DNA of 64,000 nucleotides from Monocercomonoides exilis (Eukaryota > Preaxostyla > Oxymonadida > Polymastigidae), in assembly GCA_001643675.2 (NCBI GenBank), contig LSRY02000040.1, positions 462,001-526,000 on the forward strand. Direction: 5' to 3'. A program made the translations under genes and the position numbers. The notes under the pieces are model-generated. The model ran no database searches. It saw nothing but the letters and a program-made list of their open reading frames with translations, and was not told the origin of the DNA. Positions 1-10,623 of this stretch are shown here, one piece after another. Every line of letters starts with the position of its first letter. The first letter of the stretch is position 1.

Positions 1-1009
1 AAGAAGAAAAAGCAGAAGAAGAAGAAGATGTCTGAGGCACAGCGTCATCATACAGATCATAAGCCTCAGGCGTTTGCGTGGCTGTGTGGATGGGTGTGGC
101 GTCTGGAGTGGTCAGCGGAATGGTCGAAGTGGAACGAGAAGTCAAATGCGGCTCGGGCAAAGGAATCGACACAACAGCACAATCACACTCGGTTTCTGGG
201 TCTGAGCAGAAGCTGGCGGGGTATGAGAAGGGCGTAGCTAGCGCCAGTGAAGAAGACCAGGTGGAGGTTGTGTGGATGGAAGGCAGCTGAATGCCAAGCG
301 TGGAAGAATTGCGTAGAGCGCTGGTTTTCAAAGAAGATGTAGAATTTGATTTTCTTGGAATGGTGCTTGGTGTCTTTGATAAATGTGAAGAAGGAGTATG
401 TTTTGAAGAAAGAACAGCAGAATTGAACACAGACGATGAAATGTCGAGCACTTTCGCTGCATTTTGGTGTGATGGAGACACACTTCTCACTAACTGATTC
501 ACTGGATGTTGTGTTTTCAGCTGTTCCTTCAAATGAGATGAACGGGCAGCTGACATTCTCTGAGCAAAAAGAAATGGACTACTTTTTGGAATAGCAGTCA
601 TTGGCCTGCGAATTTGTTGTGCTTCTGATTTGTCATCTTTTCCAAATGGAAGAGGCTTAGAAACAGGAAGATGAATAATCCTATCGCTCTTATCCTTTGG
701 TGCATCAGATAGATCAGATGTGAAGGGCTGAAATGCTTGCATTGATCCTCGAGTTTCTGAAAGTTTCTTTTCGCTCATTGTCTTTAGCAGCTCATTTTGG
801 GATGAATCTCGTCTTTGTTTCATAATTGGCTTGATAGAACTTGGAATGCTCCCAGAACATAGAAATGGAAGAGGAGGTGTTGTAGGTGTAACTTCTTCAG
901 GGTCAATATCTTCCTCAAATGGAATTAATCGCGAATTATTCAGAAAATCATTTTGATCTTGTTTCAAGTTTTTTCTGGGAAATAAGCGCACAATTGGATC
1001 TTCATACAT
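1..1009 (-). CDS. Unidentified gene, 3' part beyond window edge
   Basis: A minus-strand frame stays open from an ATG at 1009 to the left edge, about 336 codons, with no stop. The protein starts MYEDPIVRLFPRKN and is rich in Ser, Thr and Pro, with short TP and PxxP stretches. It runs into a short poly-Ser tract at the edge. I recognise no domain. The composition is that of a disordered host protein rather than random antisense, because the opposite strand gives only fragments. The ATG is directly preceded by TTAG, so the first codon could instead be an internal exon start after an intron. It lies on the same strand as, and downstream of, the RhoGEF gene, with a 327-bp gap. Confidence 0.55.
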   Translation of the reverse strand, partial: MYEDPIVRLFPRKNLKQDQNDFLNNSRLIPFEEDIDPEEVTPTTPPLPFLCSGSIPSSIKPIMKQRRDSSQNELLKTMSEKKLSETRGSMQAFQPFTSDLSDAPKDKSDRIIHLPVSKPLPFGKDDKSEAQQIRRPMTAIPKSSPFLFAQRMSAARSSHLKEQLKTQHPVNQLVRSVSPSHQNAAKVLDISSSVFNSAVLSSKHTPSSHLSKTPSTIPRKSNSTSSLKTSALRNSSTLGIQLPSIHTTSTWSSSLALATPFSYPASFCSDPETECDCAVVSIPLPEPHLTSRSTSTIPLTTPDATPIHTATQTPEAYDLYDDAVPQTSSSSSAFSS

Positions 1010-1336
1010 ACTAATTATTGGACAAACAACTTTTTATAAAATAAACAGTGTCAAATATTTTTTTAAAACACAAATTGACCTTAAAAGAACTCTCAGTCAC
1101 AAAATGCTAAACACATCCAATGTAACAAAATGTTCAATAAGAAATTCAGACTACTCGTCAATAAAAATTATTAATGTTTAAAAAAAAATTCAAATAATGA
1201 AATAAACTCCAACAATTATTGTAAATAAATAAATACAAAATAACAAAATCAATTATGGCTCAAAAAATATTAACTTTGTGGTTAAAAAATAAGACTCAAT
1301 TCTACAAGTAGATTTGCGTTATGCATTTGTAAAAGA
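1010..1336. other. AT-rich intergenic spacer
   Basis: The gap between the RhoGEF stop codon and the next minus-strand frame holds only A/T-rich sequence with no open frame. It probably contains the RhoGEF 3' end and the upstream region of the edge gene. I see no clear signal in it. Confidence 0.5.
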
Positions 1337-2096
1337 CTACCTAAACGCTCTGGGATGCAACGGAGCAGTCTGCGGCCTCGAACTTCTCGCCGGCTGTTTC
1401 GAGCGAGCAGATAACGGGGAAAGAGTTGATTTCTGCTGATTCTTTGTGTGAGAAGAGGAATAATTTGATGAAATTGTGGCAGCCATTGAGAAAGAAGGCG
1501 GATGAAGCGAGGCAATCGGAGCAGCGCTGGGCTTCTGGGCAGCAGGAGGAGGGGTGTGCTGTTTGGGAGAAGAAGAAGAAGAAGAAGAAGAAGGGAAATG
1601 ATGTTTTGTGAGGTCGGAGCTGTGGAGGATGCGAAGGGGAGAAGGTTTGGTGTGATTGGAAGAGGAAGAGGAAGGATGTGAAGGAGAGGAAGAAGAAGGA
1701 TGAGAAGAATGAGAAGACGAAGAAGGACGTGGCTGAACGGGATGTGGAAGAGAATGCTGAGTTTGGCTTAGTGATTGTCGAAGGGAAGAAGGAGAAGAAG
1801 GAGAAGGAGAAGAGGAAAGAGAAGAAGAGGAAGAGGAAGAGGAAGAAGAATGAAATGTGGTGTGTGCAGTGGCAGGGCGACGGAGAGGAGAAGAGGGGTT
1901 ATGAAGAGTTGAATGAGAAGAAGGAGAAGAGGAAGAGGAAGAGGAAGATGAAGAGGAAGAAGAAAGAGAAGAAGAAGAAGAAGGTGAATGAGGAGTTATT
2001 GTCTTTGATAGACGAGAAATGGAAGAGAAAGAAGGAGAAGAAGGAGAAGAAGGAGAAGGAGAAGAAGAAGAGGAAGAAGATATTGTTGCTGATAAA

Positions 2097-2143
<47 letters not shown>

Positions 2144-2906
2144 CGAAGAAGGAAGAGGACGAAGAGTTGAAGAAAGCGTGGTTTTCGTTCTGTTTTGAGT
2201 GCTCACGAGAAGTGGAGAACTTCGCTTTGCCTTCGAAATTGCTTTTGGATTTGATTTGACTTTGGCATTTGTCTTTATGTTTGCATTGACTTTAGCTCTT
2301 GTTCTTATTCTGTTGGCATAAGCAGAGGAAGAAGAAGAAGGAGAAGAGGAAGAGGAAGAAACGAAAGGACGAGAAAAGGAAGGATATGGACGAGTTTTGG
2401 AAGAAGTTCGAGAAGAAGAAGAAGAAGCAAAACGAGAAGAAGAATAACGAGAAGAAGAAGGAGAAGGAGAAGGAGAGGAAGAAGAAGAAGAGAAAGAAGA
2501 TGTTTTTTCAATTTGTTTGCAACCTTCCACCACATTTCGCCAGCTGTGTCTGATGCCCGCACGATATTGCTCTTTCACATCGACGCTCTTTCTCACAGAA
2601 GAAGAAGAGGAAGAGGAAGAAGAGGAACGTGGTGAAGAAGAAGAAGAAGAAGAAGACAATGGCGATGAAACCCCAACATTCTTCTTCTTCTCCCCCTCCT
2701 TCCCTTTCTCCCCTTTTTTTCCCTGTATTCCCCTCAAAGTCGCTTCTTTCTGCTGGAATTTCATTGCTTCTTCAATCGAATTGTTGAGAACTGTCTGCTG
2801 CGATTTCTCCCTCTGCTTCATTCCCTGTGAAGAGCAGCCAAGAAGTATGTTGATCTGCTGGGAAAGAGCAGAGACGGCGGTGGAGAAGGGGACGGAGGAG
2901 GAGGAG

Positions 2907-2938
<32 letters not shown>

Positions 2939-5494
2939 AGAGGAGGAGGAAGAGGAGGAGGAAGAGGAGGAGGAAGAGGAGGAGGAAGAGGAGGAGGAAG
3001 AGGAGGAGGAAGAAGAAGCTGATAACATTGGCTTTTCAGGAGGTATTGAGACTTGTGGTGATACAGCTGCAGAAGCAATGGGAGTTTGTGTTCTGGAAGA
3101 AGGTTGAGGAGTTGAAAGAGCAGATGAAGAAGAAGAAGAAGAAGAAGAAGAGGAAAGGGAAGAGGAGGAGGAGGAGGAAAGGGAAGAGGAAGAAGAAGAG
3201 GAGGAGGATGAAGAAGAAGTTGTAGGTGTTTTAGGAGTAACTGCAGTTTGTGAAGAAAGCACATGTGTTTGAGGAGAGCGAGGAGGAGGAGGAGGTGGTG
3301 GTGGTGGTGGATGAGTAGAAGAAGAAGAAGAAGAAGAAGAGCATTTTGCATCATCGCTAACAGCTCCTCTGTTGTTCAACGAATTTTGCGGGGATGCTGT
3401 TAAATTGCTTGTTGGGTGGCTGCTTGTGGGCCTTGGAGGAGGAGGGCGATGAGGAGGAAGAAGAAGAGGAGAAGGAGAACGAGAAGAAGAAGAGGAAGAA
3501 GAGGAGGAATACGAAGGAGAAGGAGAAGAAAGAGAAGAAGAAAGAGAAGAAGAAGAAGAAACGGAACTTTTAGCAATTTCAGGGAGTGAAGTGTTGGTGA
3601 TGGTGACAGAAAGAGGGAAAGGAGAAGGGAAAGGGAAAGAGGAAGAGGAAGAAGAAGAAGAAGAATTAACAGGAGAAGAAGAGGCAGAAACAGACACAGT
3701 AGAGAAAACAGCTGGAAGATGCTTGAGGGAAGCGGAGGAAAGGGGGAAGGAGTGTCTTTGTTGGTTTTGTGGGTTATTTTGATGATTTTGATGATTTTGA
3801 TCATTCGCATGTGGAAGAGGAGAAACAGGAGAAACAGGAGAAAGAGGAGGAGCAGGGGGAGGCGGATGAGGAGGGAGAGGGAGAGGAAGAGAAAGATGGG
3901 GGGCATTCGATGAATTCGATGAATTCAATGAATGCATGCCATTCAACGATTGCGGGGACAAAGATCGAAGCTGAGGAGAAAGAAGAGCTGAAGATGAAGA
4001 AGAAGAAGAAGAAGAAGGAGTCATTAAAGGCGATGTTGAGTGGCTGGCATAGCTGGTGGAGAAGCTTCTGATCACTCCTGCTGATCCGGTTGCACTGTCA
4101 AACAGCGCAGTTCTTTCTCTTCCTCTTCTTTGTCTTCTTCCACTTCTTCCACTTCTTCTTCTTCCCCGTTCTCTTCCTCGTTCTCTTTCTCCTTCGCTGT
4201 AATAGCTTTCAACTTCCTCACCTTCTTCCCCTTCTTCTTCTTCTCCTTCTCCCTCCTCTCCTTCTTCTTCTTCTTCTTCTCCCTCTTCTTCTTCCATCCA
4301 CTCACTCATCGGCCGCATCAGCAGCTGCTTCGCATTCGGAGCAGCACATTCAACAGACAGCCAATCAACACCCAGTGGAAAGAGCATCTTCATCCAAAGG
4401 GCGCTGCGGAGGGGAGGGCGGAGAGGGAAAAGAGACTGAGACAGAGAAGAAATGACAGCCGGAGGAGGAGGGGGAGGTGGAGAAAGAAGAGAAGAAGAAG
4501 AACGTGAATAAGAAGAAGAAGAAGAAGATGATGATGATGAAGACAAATCAAATGATTGAGAAGCAGCAGACCCTGTTCTGTCAGGCGCATATGACACATT
4601 TGAGACAATTGACACGTTCGATGCCTTTGAAGATGGCCTTTCTGAAGGAAAAGCAGAAGCTCCATTCACTCCATTCACTCCAACAGCAGAATCGCCATTC
4701 ATTTGAACATTAGCGACAGCACTGGCATTCGCATTAGCTGGAGTGCTGACTCGGCTGTTTGGGTTGCTTTCTTTTTCTTCTTCCCCTTCCTCTTCTTCTT
4801 CCTTTCCTTCTCTTTCTCCTTCTCCTTCTCCTTCTCCTTCTCCATCTTCATTAGCTCCATCACTGTTGCCTTCACTGCCTGTCAAAATGCTGCCGGAAAG
4901 CGTATTAATTCCGCGTTTCGGCCTTTCGGAGCGGAAAAACCCCATTTTTTGTATTCTCTCTTTTTCTCCGGCGAATGCGCTGTTCATGTTCTGCTTCCAC
5001 TGGTTGAACAGCTCTTCTGTCGCAAACTGGAACAAAAGGGAGATTTCTTTGGTCAAAACCAGCATCAGGTTGTTTTCGTGGCCCAGCACATCTTCATCGT
5101 GTTCAATTTTTTCTTTTTCTTTCTCTTTCTCTTTCTCTTTCTCTTTTCTTGCTTTTTCTCTTTCTCTTTCTTCTTCCTTTTCTTCCTCCTCTTCTTCTTC
5201 TTTCCCTCTCTCATCTCCAAAGAACAGCGCATACATCTTCATCAATGGAATTGCCCCTCTACACAATAAAACACTGCCTGTTTGAGAGGCAATCACAAAA
5301 CAGTCAGAAAACAGCAGAAGATGCCGGGGGGACATTGAAGAACGGCTCATTTTGACAGCATCTGACTCGAAGAGGATGGTGCGGGAGGGGAGGAGGAGGG
5401 GCTGGGAAAAAAGGGGGGATGGGATAAGGAATGAGAGAGAACGAAAGAAAGTGAGTGAGAGAAAGATGAAAAAAATAAAATAAAATAAAAAAAG

Positions 5495-5552
<58 letters not shown>

Positions 5553-7630
5553 AAGAAAAGAAAAGAAAAGGAAGAAAGAGACAGAAAGGTCATGTTGGTG
5601 AAGGGTATTGAGATTGATTGAAGGTGAGTAAAAGTGAAGTGAATGCGAATGGAGTGGATAGACAGAAGAAAGAGGAAGAAGGAGCAAACAGAGAAAGACA
5701 AGCGATTAAGAAGCAATAGAGAAATAGATGAATGAAAGAATAAATAAATAAATAAATAAATGAGAAAAAAAAGAGAAATAAAAAAAGAAGAAGAAGAAGA
5801 TAATCTGCTTACATTTATTTATTTAACTTACATTTTTTTTATCGAACACGATCATGTACCGAAGAACTCACACTGTCTCTTTCTCTCTCTCTCTTTTTTT
5901 TTTTTCCTCTTTCTCTTTCTCTCTCTCATTCTTTCTCTTCTCCACATACCCCTGGAAACGCCCTCAAACACCCATGCAGCTCCGTCATTCTAACGAGCGA
6001 CCTTGACTTCCTGATGCTTGTGTCGATGAAGAACGCAAAGTTGCTCATCATCTGGTGCGCCTTCTGCAAAAAGGGCACATCCGGGTGCACAAAATGGTCG
6101 TCCAGTGAGCTTCTTGGCTCGTCTCCTCGTCCGTACGGGTCGAGAATCCTGTCCCACTGCGTTTCCTTCAGCAGCCCGCTCAGGAACAGCAGATAGCGCG
6201 GCATCCGCTGGCACGGGCGCGTCAGAAGCTCCACCAGCGACGAGCCCGCCAGCGACGCGGAAATGTGCTCCGTCCAGCGCTCTTTCAGCTGCGCCTCGCT
6301 CAGCAGCATGTTCGTCTGGTCAAAGGTGGCTGTCGCTTTGTCGTTGAGCTCGTCGCAACATTGATCATGAAATGTTTTAAAATTGCGAGACTGAGAAAGA
6401 AGTGATCTCAGGACGGACATGGCTCTGTCAAAATTTTGATGATACTGCACGTAAAACTTTATTATAAATCCCTTTTTAATAAACAAAGATTAATTTTCAA
6501 AGTTTTGAGTATTTTTTTGCACACTGTTTGGCAGAAAACATCTCCAATTGTTGAACACGGAGTCCATTCTTCGAGCCGCGGGGTCAATAACTCATAAAAC
6601 TCCTCAGATACAGAGGAGATTTGCTGAAGATTGGAAAAGATAGTTTGTATCGTTGATGAAGTCCACGATTCGTTTTCATGACCAGTGTGCATCGTCATTG
6701 GCTCAAAAAAATACTTGAATGTATATTCATAAAAATTGGCAATAAAAAAATTGAATTTGATAAACTTTTAAAGCACATTTCATTGAAATTATGTAATCTC
6801 GTTCAGTCTCAACGATTTCTTGAACAATTCGATTTCTCGTCATTAATCGTTTCTTCAGTTTTAAAATTCTCCTTCTTTGTATAAAGCCTCTAATATACTT
6901 CTGAAAGATGACAGCTGCTTCATTTCGAGTCAGCTCCGTCATCTCAATTTTAAAATAAAAAATAATAAAAGATCATTAGCAAAATCCATTTATTGTGGGC
7001 CATTCAACTTTCAAAAAAAATGTTTTTCAAAAGAAGGGGAAATGATGACAAATTTTAAACATTTTGTTTGCTCGATTAAACCTTGAATAATCAATCATTT
7101 CTTCAGAAAATTACCAATTTACTCCTCCTCTTCTGATTGCGTCTCTTTCGCTATTTCTTGCAGAACGAGGACATCTCGAGGAGGATTTGCGAGAACTTCT
7201 TGGCTCAGACCTTCCTGATGATGGCTCCGTTTGTGAAGATGAAGATGAAGGAGTTTGTGAGTAAGAAGCCAAAGGAACTTGTTGAGAGGCACAATCAGAA
7301 TTTGAGCTTTCTCCTGATGACTCAAACATGTTTGGAAACATTCCACATTTTCCCATCTGGTCTAATTGCTTTTGCACGCCCTTTGGAGGCTCCTTAAGAA
7401 TTGTTGGTCCACAACCTGGCTTCCAATCTTTACAATTTCGAATTAATTTATTGAATCAAAATTTGAAATTATTTTTGCTTTAAAAGAAGCAACGGCAACC
7501 TGGAGAAGGACAAGAAACGTATCCAAGACCGTCAATGTATTTTTTTGTACACATGTTATTTTCTTCGATCCACTGAGGCTTTCCGCTTCCATCGTCAATT
7601 TGTTTATAAACTTTTCCAGTATCTGGATCT
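1337..7630 (-). CDS. RhoGEF: IQ motif, DH and PH domains, giant Ser-rich tail
   Basis: Exons rebuilt by eye: 7630-7500, 7427-7123, 6942-6766, 6713-6525, 6471-5950 and 5365-1337. Phases agree at every join, giving at least 1,783 residues. An IQ motif (FQKYIRGFIQRRRI, the calmodulin-binding type) opens the 6942 exon. The DH domain follows: NRIVQEIVETERDYI is its first conserved block, FYVQYHQNFDRAM is central, and LLTRPCQRMPRYLLFLSGLL is the hallmark last block. A PH domain begins after the 584-bp intron (RHLLLFSDCFVIA). DH-PH proteins exchange nucleotide on Rho-family GTPases at membranes and control actin. The PH domain is interrupted by a Glu/Lys-rich insert, and about 1,100 residues of Ser, Pro and Glu low complexity follow. 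The 5' end is uncertain: the exon at 7630-7500 has no start codon of its own and its donor (GTTGCC) is weak. Confidence 0.82.
2889..3016 (-). repeat. Minisatellite encoding a Ser run of over 40 residues
   Basis: A near-perfect 12-bp unit (GAGGAGGAAGAG on the plus strand) is tandemly repeated inside the RhoGEF tail. In the coding frame it reads TCC/TCT and gives an uninterrupted serine run of more than 40. It is the most regular of many serine tracts in this exon. Confidence 0.85.
5466..5566. repeat. Poly(A) run and (GA)n tract inside an intron
   Basis: About 36 consecutive A residues are followed by about eleven GA units, and short AAAAT and AAAAG units flank them. The tract lies within the 584-bp RhoGEF intron (5366-5949), where the coding strand reads as a long pyrimidine stretch. 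It also creates a spurious reading frame running into the PH exon. Confidence 0.85.
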
Positions 7631-8329
7631 CTTTTTATTTTGAAATAAAAAACAGTATATTCTACAGCAAAGTTAATATGCATTTTGCAAACGTGACTGA
7701 CATTGTGCTGTATCCCCCACTTAAAGGAGAATTCAATGATGAATGATCGCCGCAAGAACAGCATTGCCCAAATAAAATGTGAATACATCCAGTAACAAAT
7801 ATCAAAAATATCATGATAAATAAAAGTGCTGCTGCTTTGAAATTTTCTCACTTCTACAGCATTGGGCTATCCAAATCATATTTTGATCATTCTTTACATA
7901 TTGTTTACAACTTTTAATTTTGAAATATAGTATTAGAGTGTTACGAGTGGTGAAATATGTTTTCTCGTTCATATTAACGTTTTTTTAATTGTAACCAGGA
8001 ACGTAAATTCAAAATTATTAATATTAATACTCACTATTATCATTTATTCAAATTTTGAAAAGTTTTTCAAAGATTTTAAAGCATAACGAAATATCAACTC
8101 CACATTAAAATGGTAAAAAATTAATGATTAATGAAGGAAACAATAGAAATGAGTTCTGTATCATGGAAATTATTAATTTCAAGCTAATTTCTTTCTTTTT
8201 CAATTGTTGAAAAATATTTAACCTGTTGTTCATTTGTAAAAATTAAGTGATTCATGCTCGAAACATGTATTATTTGATATTTGAAACACATATTTGTTTC
8301 ATGATCCCATAAGTTAAATTTGAAACGTT
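7631..8329. other. Spacer between divergent genes
   Basis: This AT-rich stretch lies between the first recognisable RhoGEF exon (minus) and the start of the plus-strand gene at 8330. A minus-strand frame stays open from 7851 into the 7630 exon, but its composition is AT-rich and poor in low-complexity residues, so I read it as intronic or upstream. A short first RhoGEF exon probably hides here. I could not place it. Confidence 0.4.
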
Positions 8330-9507
8330 ATGAGTGGAGCTGAATCTATGACTCTGCTCGACGCTGTCGAGAGTAAACTTAAAGATACGAAGCGAGTTCC
8401 ATTTGTCAGTCGTGTGGTTTTATGTGGAAAAGTTGTTGATCGACAGATTACACAAGATCATGATATTGCTGGTTTTTCAAAATTTTGCGGTTTTAAAAAA
8501 ATATGTGATTAACATACCATTGATTTTAGATTATTTCGAAAAAATTATACCTGATTTACCTGCAGTTAGACGTGGAGCGACTTTTGGAGGTTTGAGAGGA
8601 AGAAAAGTGTTGCCAACTGGAATTCTTCTTCTAATGCCAAATGCGATTGTTCTTGTTGTTGAAGTGTGTTTTATTATTTGGGTGTAATATTTTTTCAAAA
8701 TATATATATTGCATATTAAAGAGTACATATCTTTCAATCTGCGATTTTCTCAGGACGTTTGCTTTGCATCAAGAGCTTGCTTTTCCAACAGAAGGAGTTC
8801 AATCCGAAAGAGCAATAGCAGCAATAAATGCGGCTCAGGGAGGAACTCCTTTTTTACCACGAGGTTCACAACTGATTACAAGCGTGAGAATTTTGCATTA
8901 CACTGATGATATTCCTGAAAGAGCTTTCACATCATGGACAGCTCATTCAATTAGTAAACACATTTCACCTGATCCAGATATGCTGGGAATTACTGAAAAA
9001 CTAATTACTTGCTGCTTGCAGAAAATATTAGCTCTTGGAAATGTATGTTTTTGCATTAATTCAATTGTTTTTAAGAAATATACAAATTTTTAAACTGAAC
9101 AACATTGTATTCAATTTTTGTGTCCGATTTAAATTGGCATTAAAAATTTTGTAGCATGCGCGCATAGATTCTCTTTCTACACCAGATACGCCACCGGCTT
9201 CTGATGCTCTTATTCGTGTGTGCGAAGAGAATGAACTTCCAAGTAACGAAGTCTATCTTAATCTAACGCAAAATACTGATCTTCCGACACTCGATGAGTG
9301 GGTGGATATTTATGCAGGGGTTATTGATATTCAACTTGAAGATGAGGTGTGCTTTTAATTGTTTTTTTTTTAACAATAAAATCTAATTTCGTTGTGCATT
9401 CAAAAAATGAATTTGAAATTTTTTGTGATTCTTCAAAATTGTTTTCTCTAATTTTATTTCAGTTCACTTGGCCTGCCATGTCAACACTCAACTTACTTCC
9501 TCTTTAA
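8330..9507 (+). CDS. BLUF-fold-like protein, five exons
   Basis: Exons 8330-8471, 8530-8683, 8754-9042, 9155-9346 and 9463-9507 join to 273 residues plus a stop, with consistent phases. The middle of the protein has the BLUF/acylphosphatase-like strand pattern. It starts with VSRVVLCGKV, then PTGILLLMPNAIVLVVE (compare the GLLL...FLQVLEG strand of BLUF domains), and later VRILHYTDDIPERAFTSWTA (compare the closing VL...ERRFPDW segment). The Tyr and Gln that bind flavin in photoreceptors are not evident, so light sensing is unlikely. TEX47-type ciliary and testis proteins carry a similar degenerate fold, which makes this family a candidate. The second donor (GTAATA after position 8683) was chosen because it alone keeps the frame. 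The C-terminus is strongly acidic before a short last exon. Confidence 0.6.
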
Positions 9508-10623
9508 TATCTCTCATTTCATTTGTTCATAATCCGCTCACCTCTTTGTCGTTCATTTTTTTTTTATATTTTGAATATTTATGTTGGATGTTTCATTTCT
9601 GTTTCTTTTTTTTTTTTTTTTTCCTTTAAACCATTTTCTTTTTAAAAAAATATATGAAAGAAGTGTAAAGAAAATAAAGACGTTTTTTAAATAACAAGAT
9701 ATATATATATATTTTTGATACAGTTCTCAAAAAATTGTTGAATCCATCAGTCTTAAATCAAAGGAATTAGACAGAATATGGAATCGGTTGTTTTCGATGA
9801 AGAAATTCAGAAATTCCTTCAAAAAATATTCAATATTCAAAAATATCCATTAGAAATTATCACAATGTTGAAATTCTTTATAATTTCATTCATTTTTCAT
9901 CAGAAATTTATAACATCAAAAAGAAACACTCACATTAATTTCTCACAGATAAATACTTTTTTAAAAAAATTATATGAACATTGTTTCCAACTTCTGAATG
10001 ATAGATATTGTGATTCAATTCATTATTTCAACAAGTTCTAAAAAAACGCATAAAAAAAGGAAATTAAAACCTGCACATATAAGATCTTCTATTATCGTTT
10101 CATTTTCTCGTCATCATCATCTTAAACCAATTTTTTATTTGAAGTTTAAATGATTTATTATTTATTTATCTTTTATTCATTGCATTCGCTCAGCCAAATT
10201 GCAAAGATGGGACAGAATATTTTCATTTTAGAAAAAATTAATGATTTGTTCCAGACTTTTTTTGAAATCATATAATTACAAAACTGACGTTATAGTGCTA
10301 TATTGAATATTGAAATATTATAAAGTTGAAAAAAATCCTTGAAAGAACTGTGTAAAACAAAATTCATAATACAAAAAATTTCGTCCCAGATCTCAATTTC
10401 AGAAAAAAAATGGCTGTTTTCTTTTTTAAAAATTTATAAAAAAAGAAAAAATATCGAAAAGAAAAGAATGGAAAATTATGATAAAACTTGCTCTGCAAAG
10501 ATTTGAAAAATTAAAATTAAAAAAATTTTTTTTCTTCGTTAATGAACATCTTTTTGAAAAAAGGCAATTCAAAGAAAAAAAATAAATTTCTTAATCAAAG
10601 CATACACGCACAATAGCATTTAT
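9508..10623. other. AT-rich spacer with one small ORF
   Basis: The sequence is mostly homopolymer A/T runs and an AT dinucleotide tract near 9699-9712. The only sizeable frame is 9778-10041 (+, 87 codons). It is rich in Phe, Ile and Lys, with no recognisable motif, and may be chance. Confidence 0.4.
9778..10041 (+). CDS. Doubtful small ORF, 87 residues
   Basis: ATG to stop, unspliced, high in Phe, Ile, Lys and Asn. I find no motif or signal peptide, and base composition matches the surrounding noncoding DNA. It is kept only because it is the longest frame in the spacer. Confidence 0.15.
   Translation: MESVVFDEEIQKFLQKIFNIQKYPLEIITMLKFFIISFIFHQKFITSKRNTHINFSQINTFLKKLYEHCFQLLNDRYCDSIHYFNKF

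Noticed and set aside
2517-5285. Long Glu-, Lys-, Leu- or Phe-rich frames opposite the RhoGEF tail
   Set aside because: They are antisense readings of serine/glutamate microsatellites. The RhoGEF frame has domain homology and these have none.
5366-5716. Reading-frame extension upstream of the PH exon (Phe/Leu/Ser-rich)
   Set aside because: It comes from poly(A) and (GA)n tracts within an intron. The join 5950/5365 keeps the phase and DH-PH continuity.
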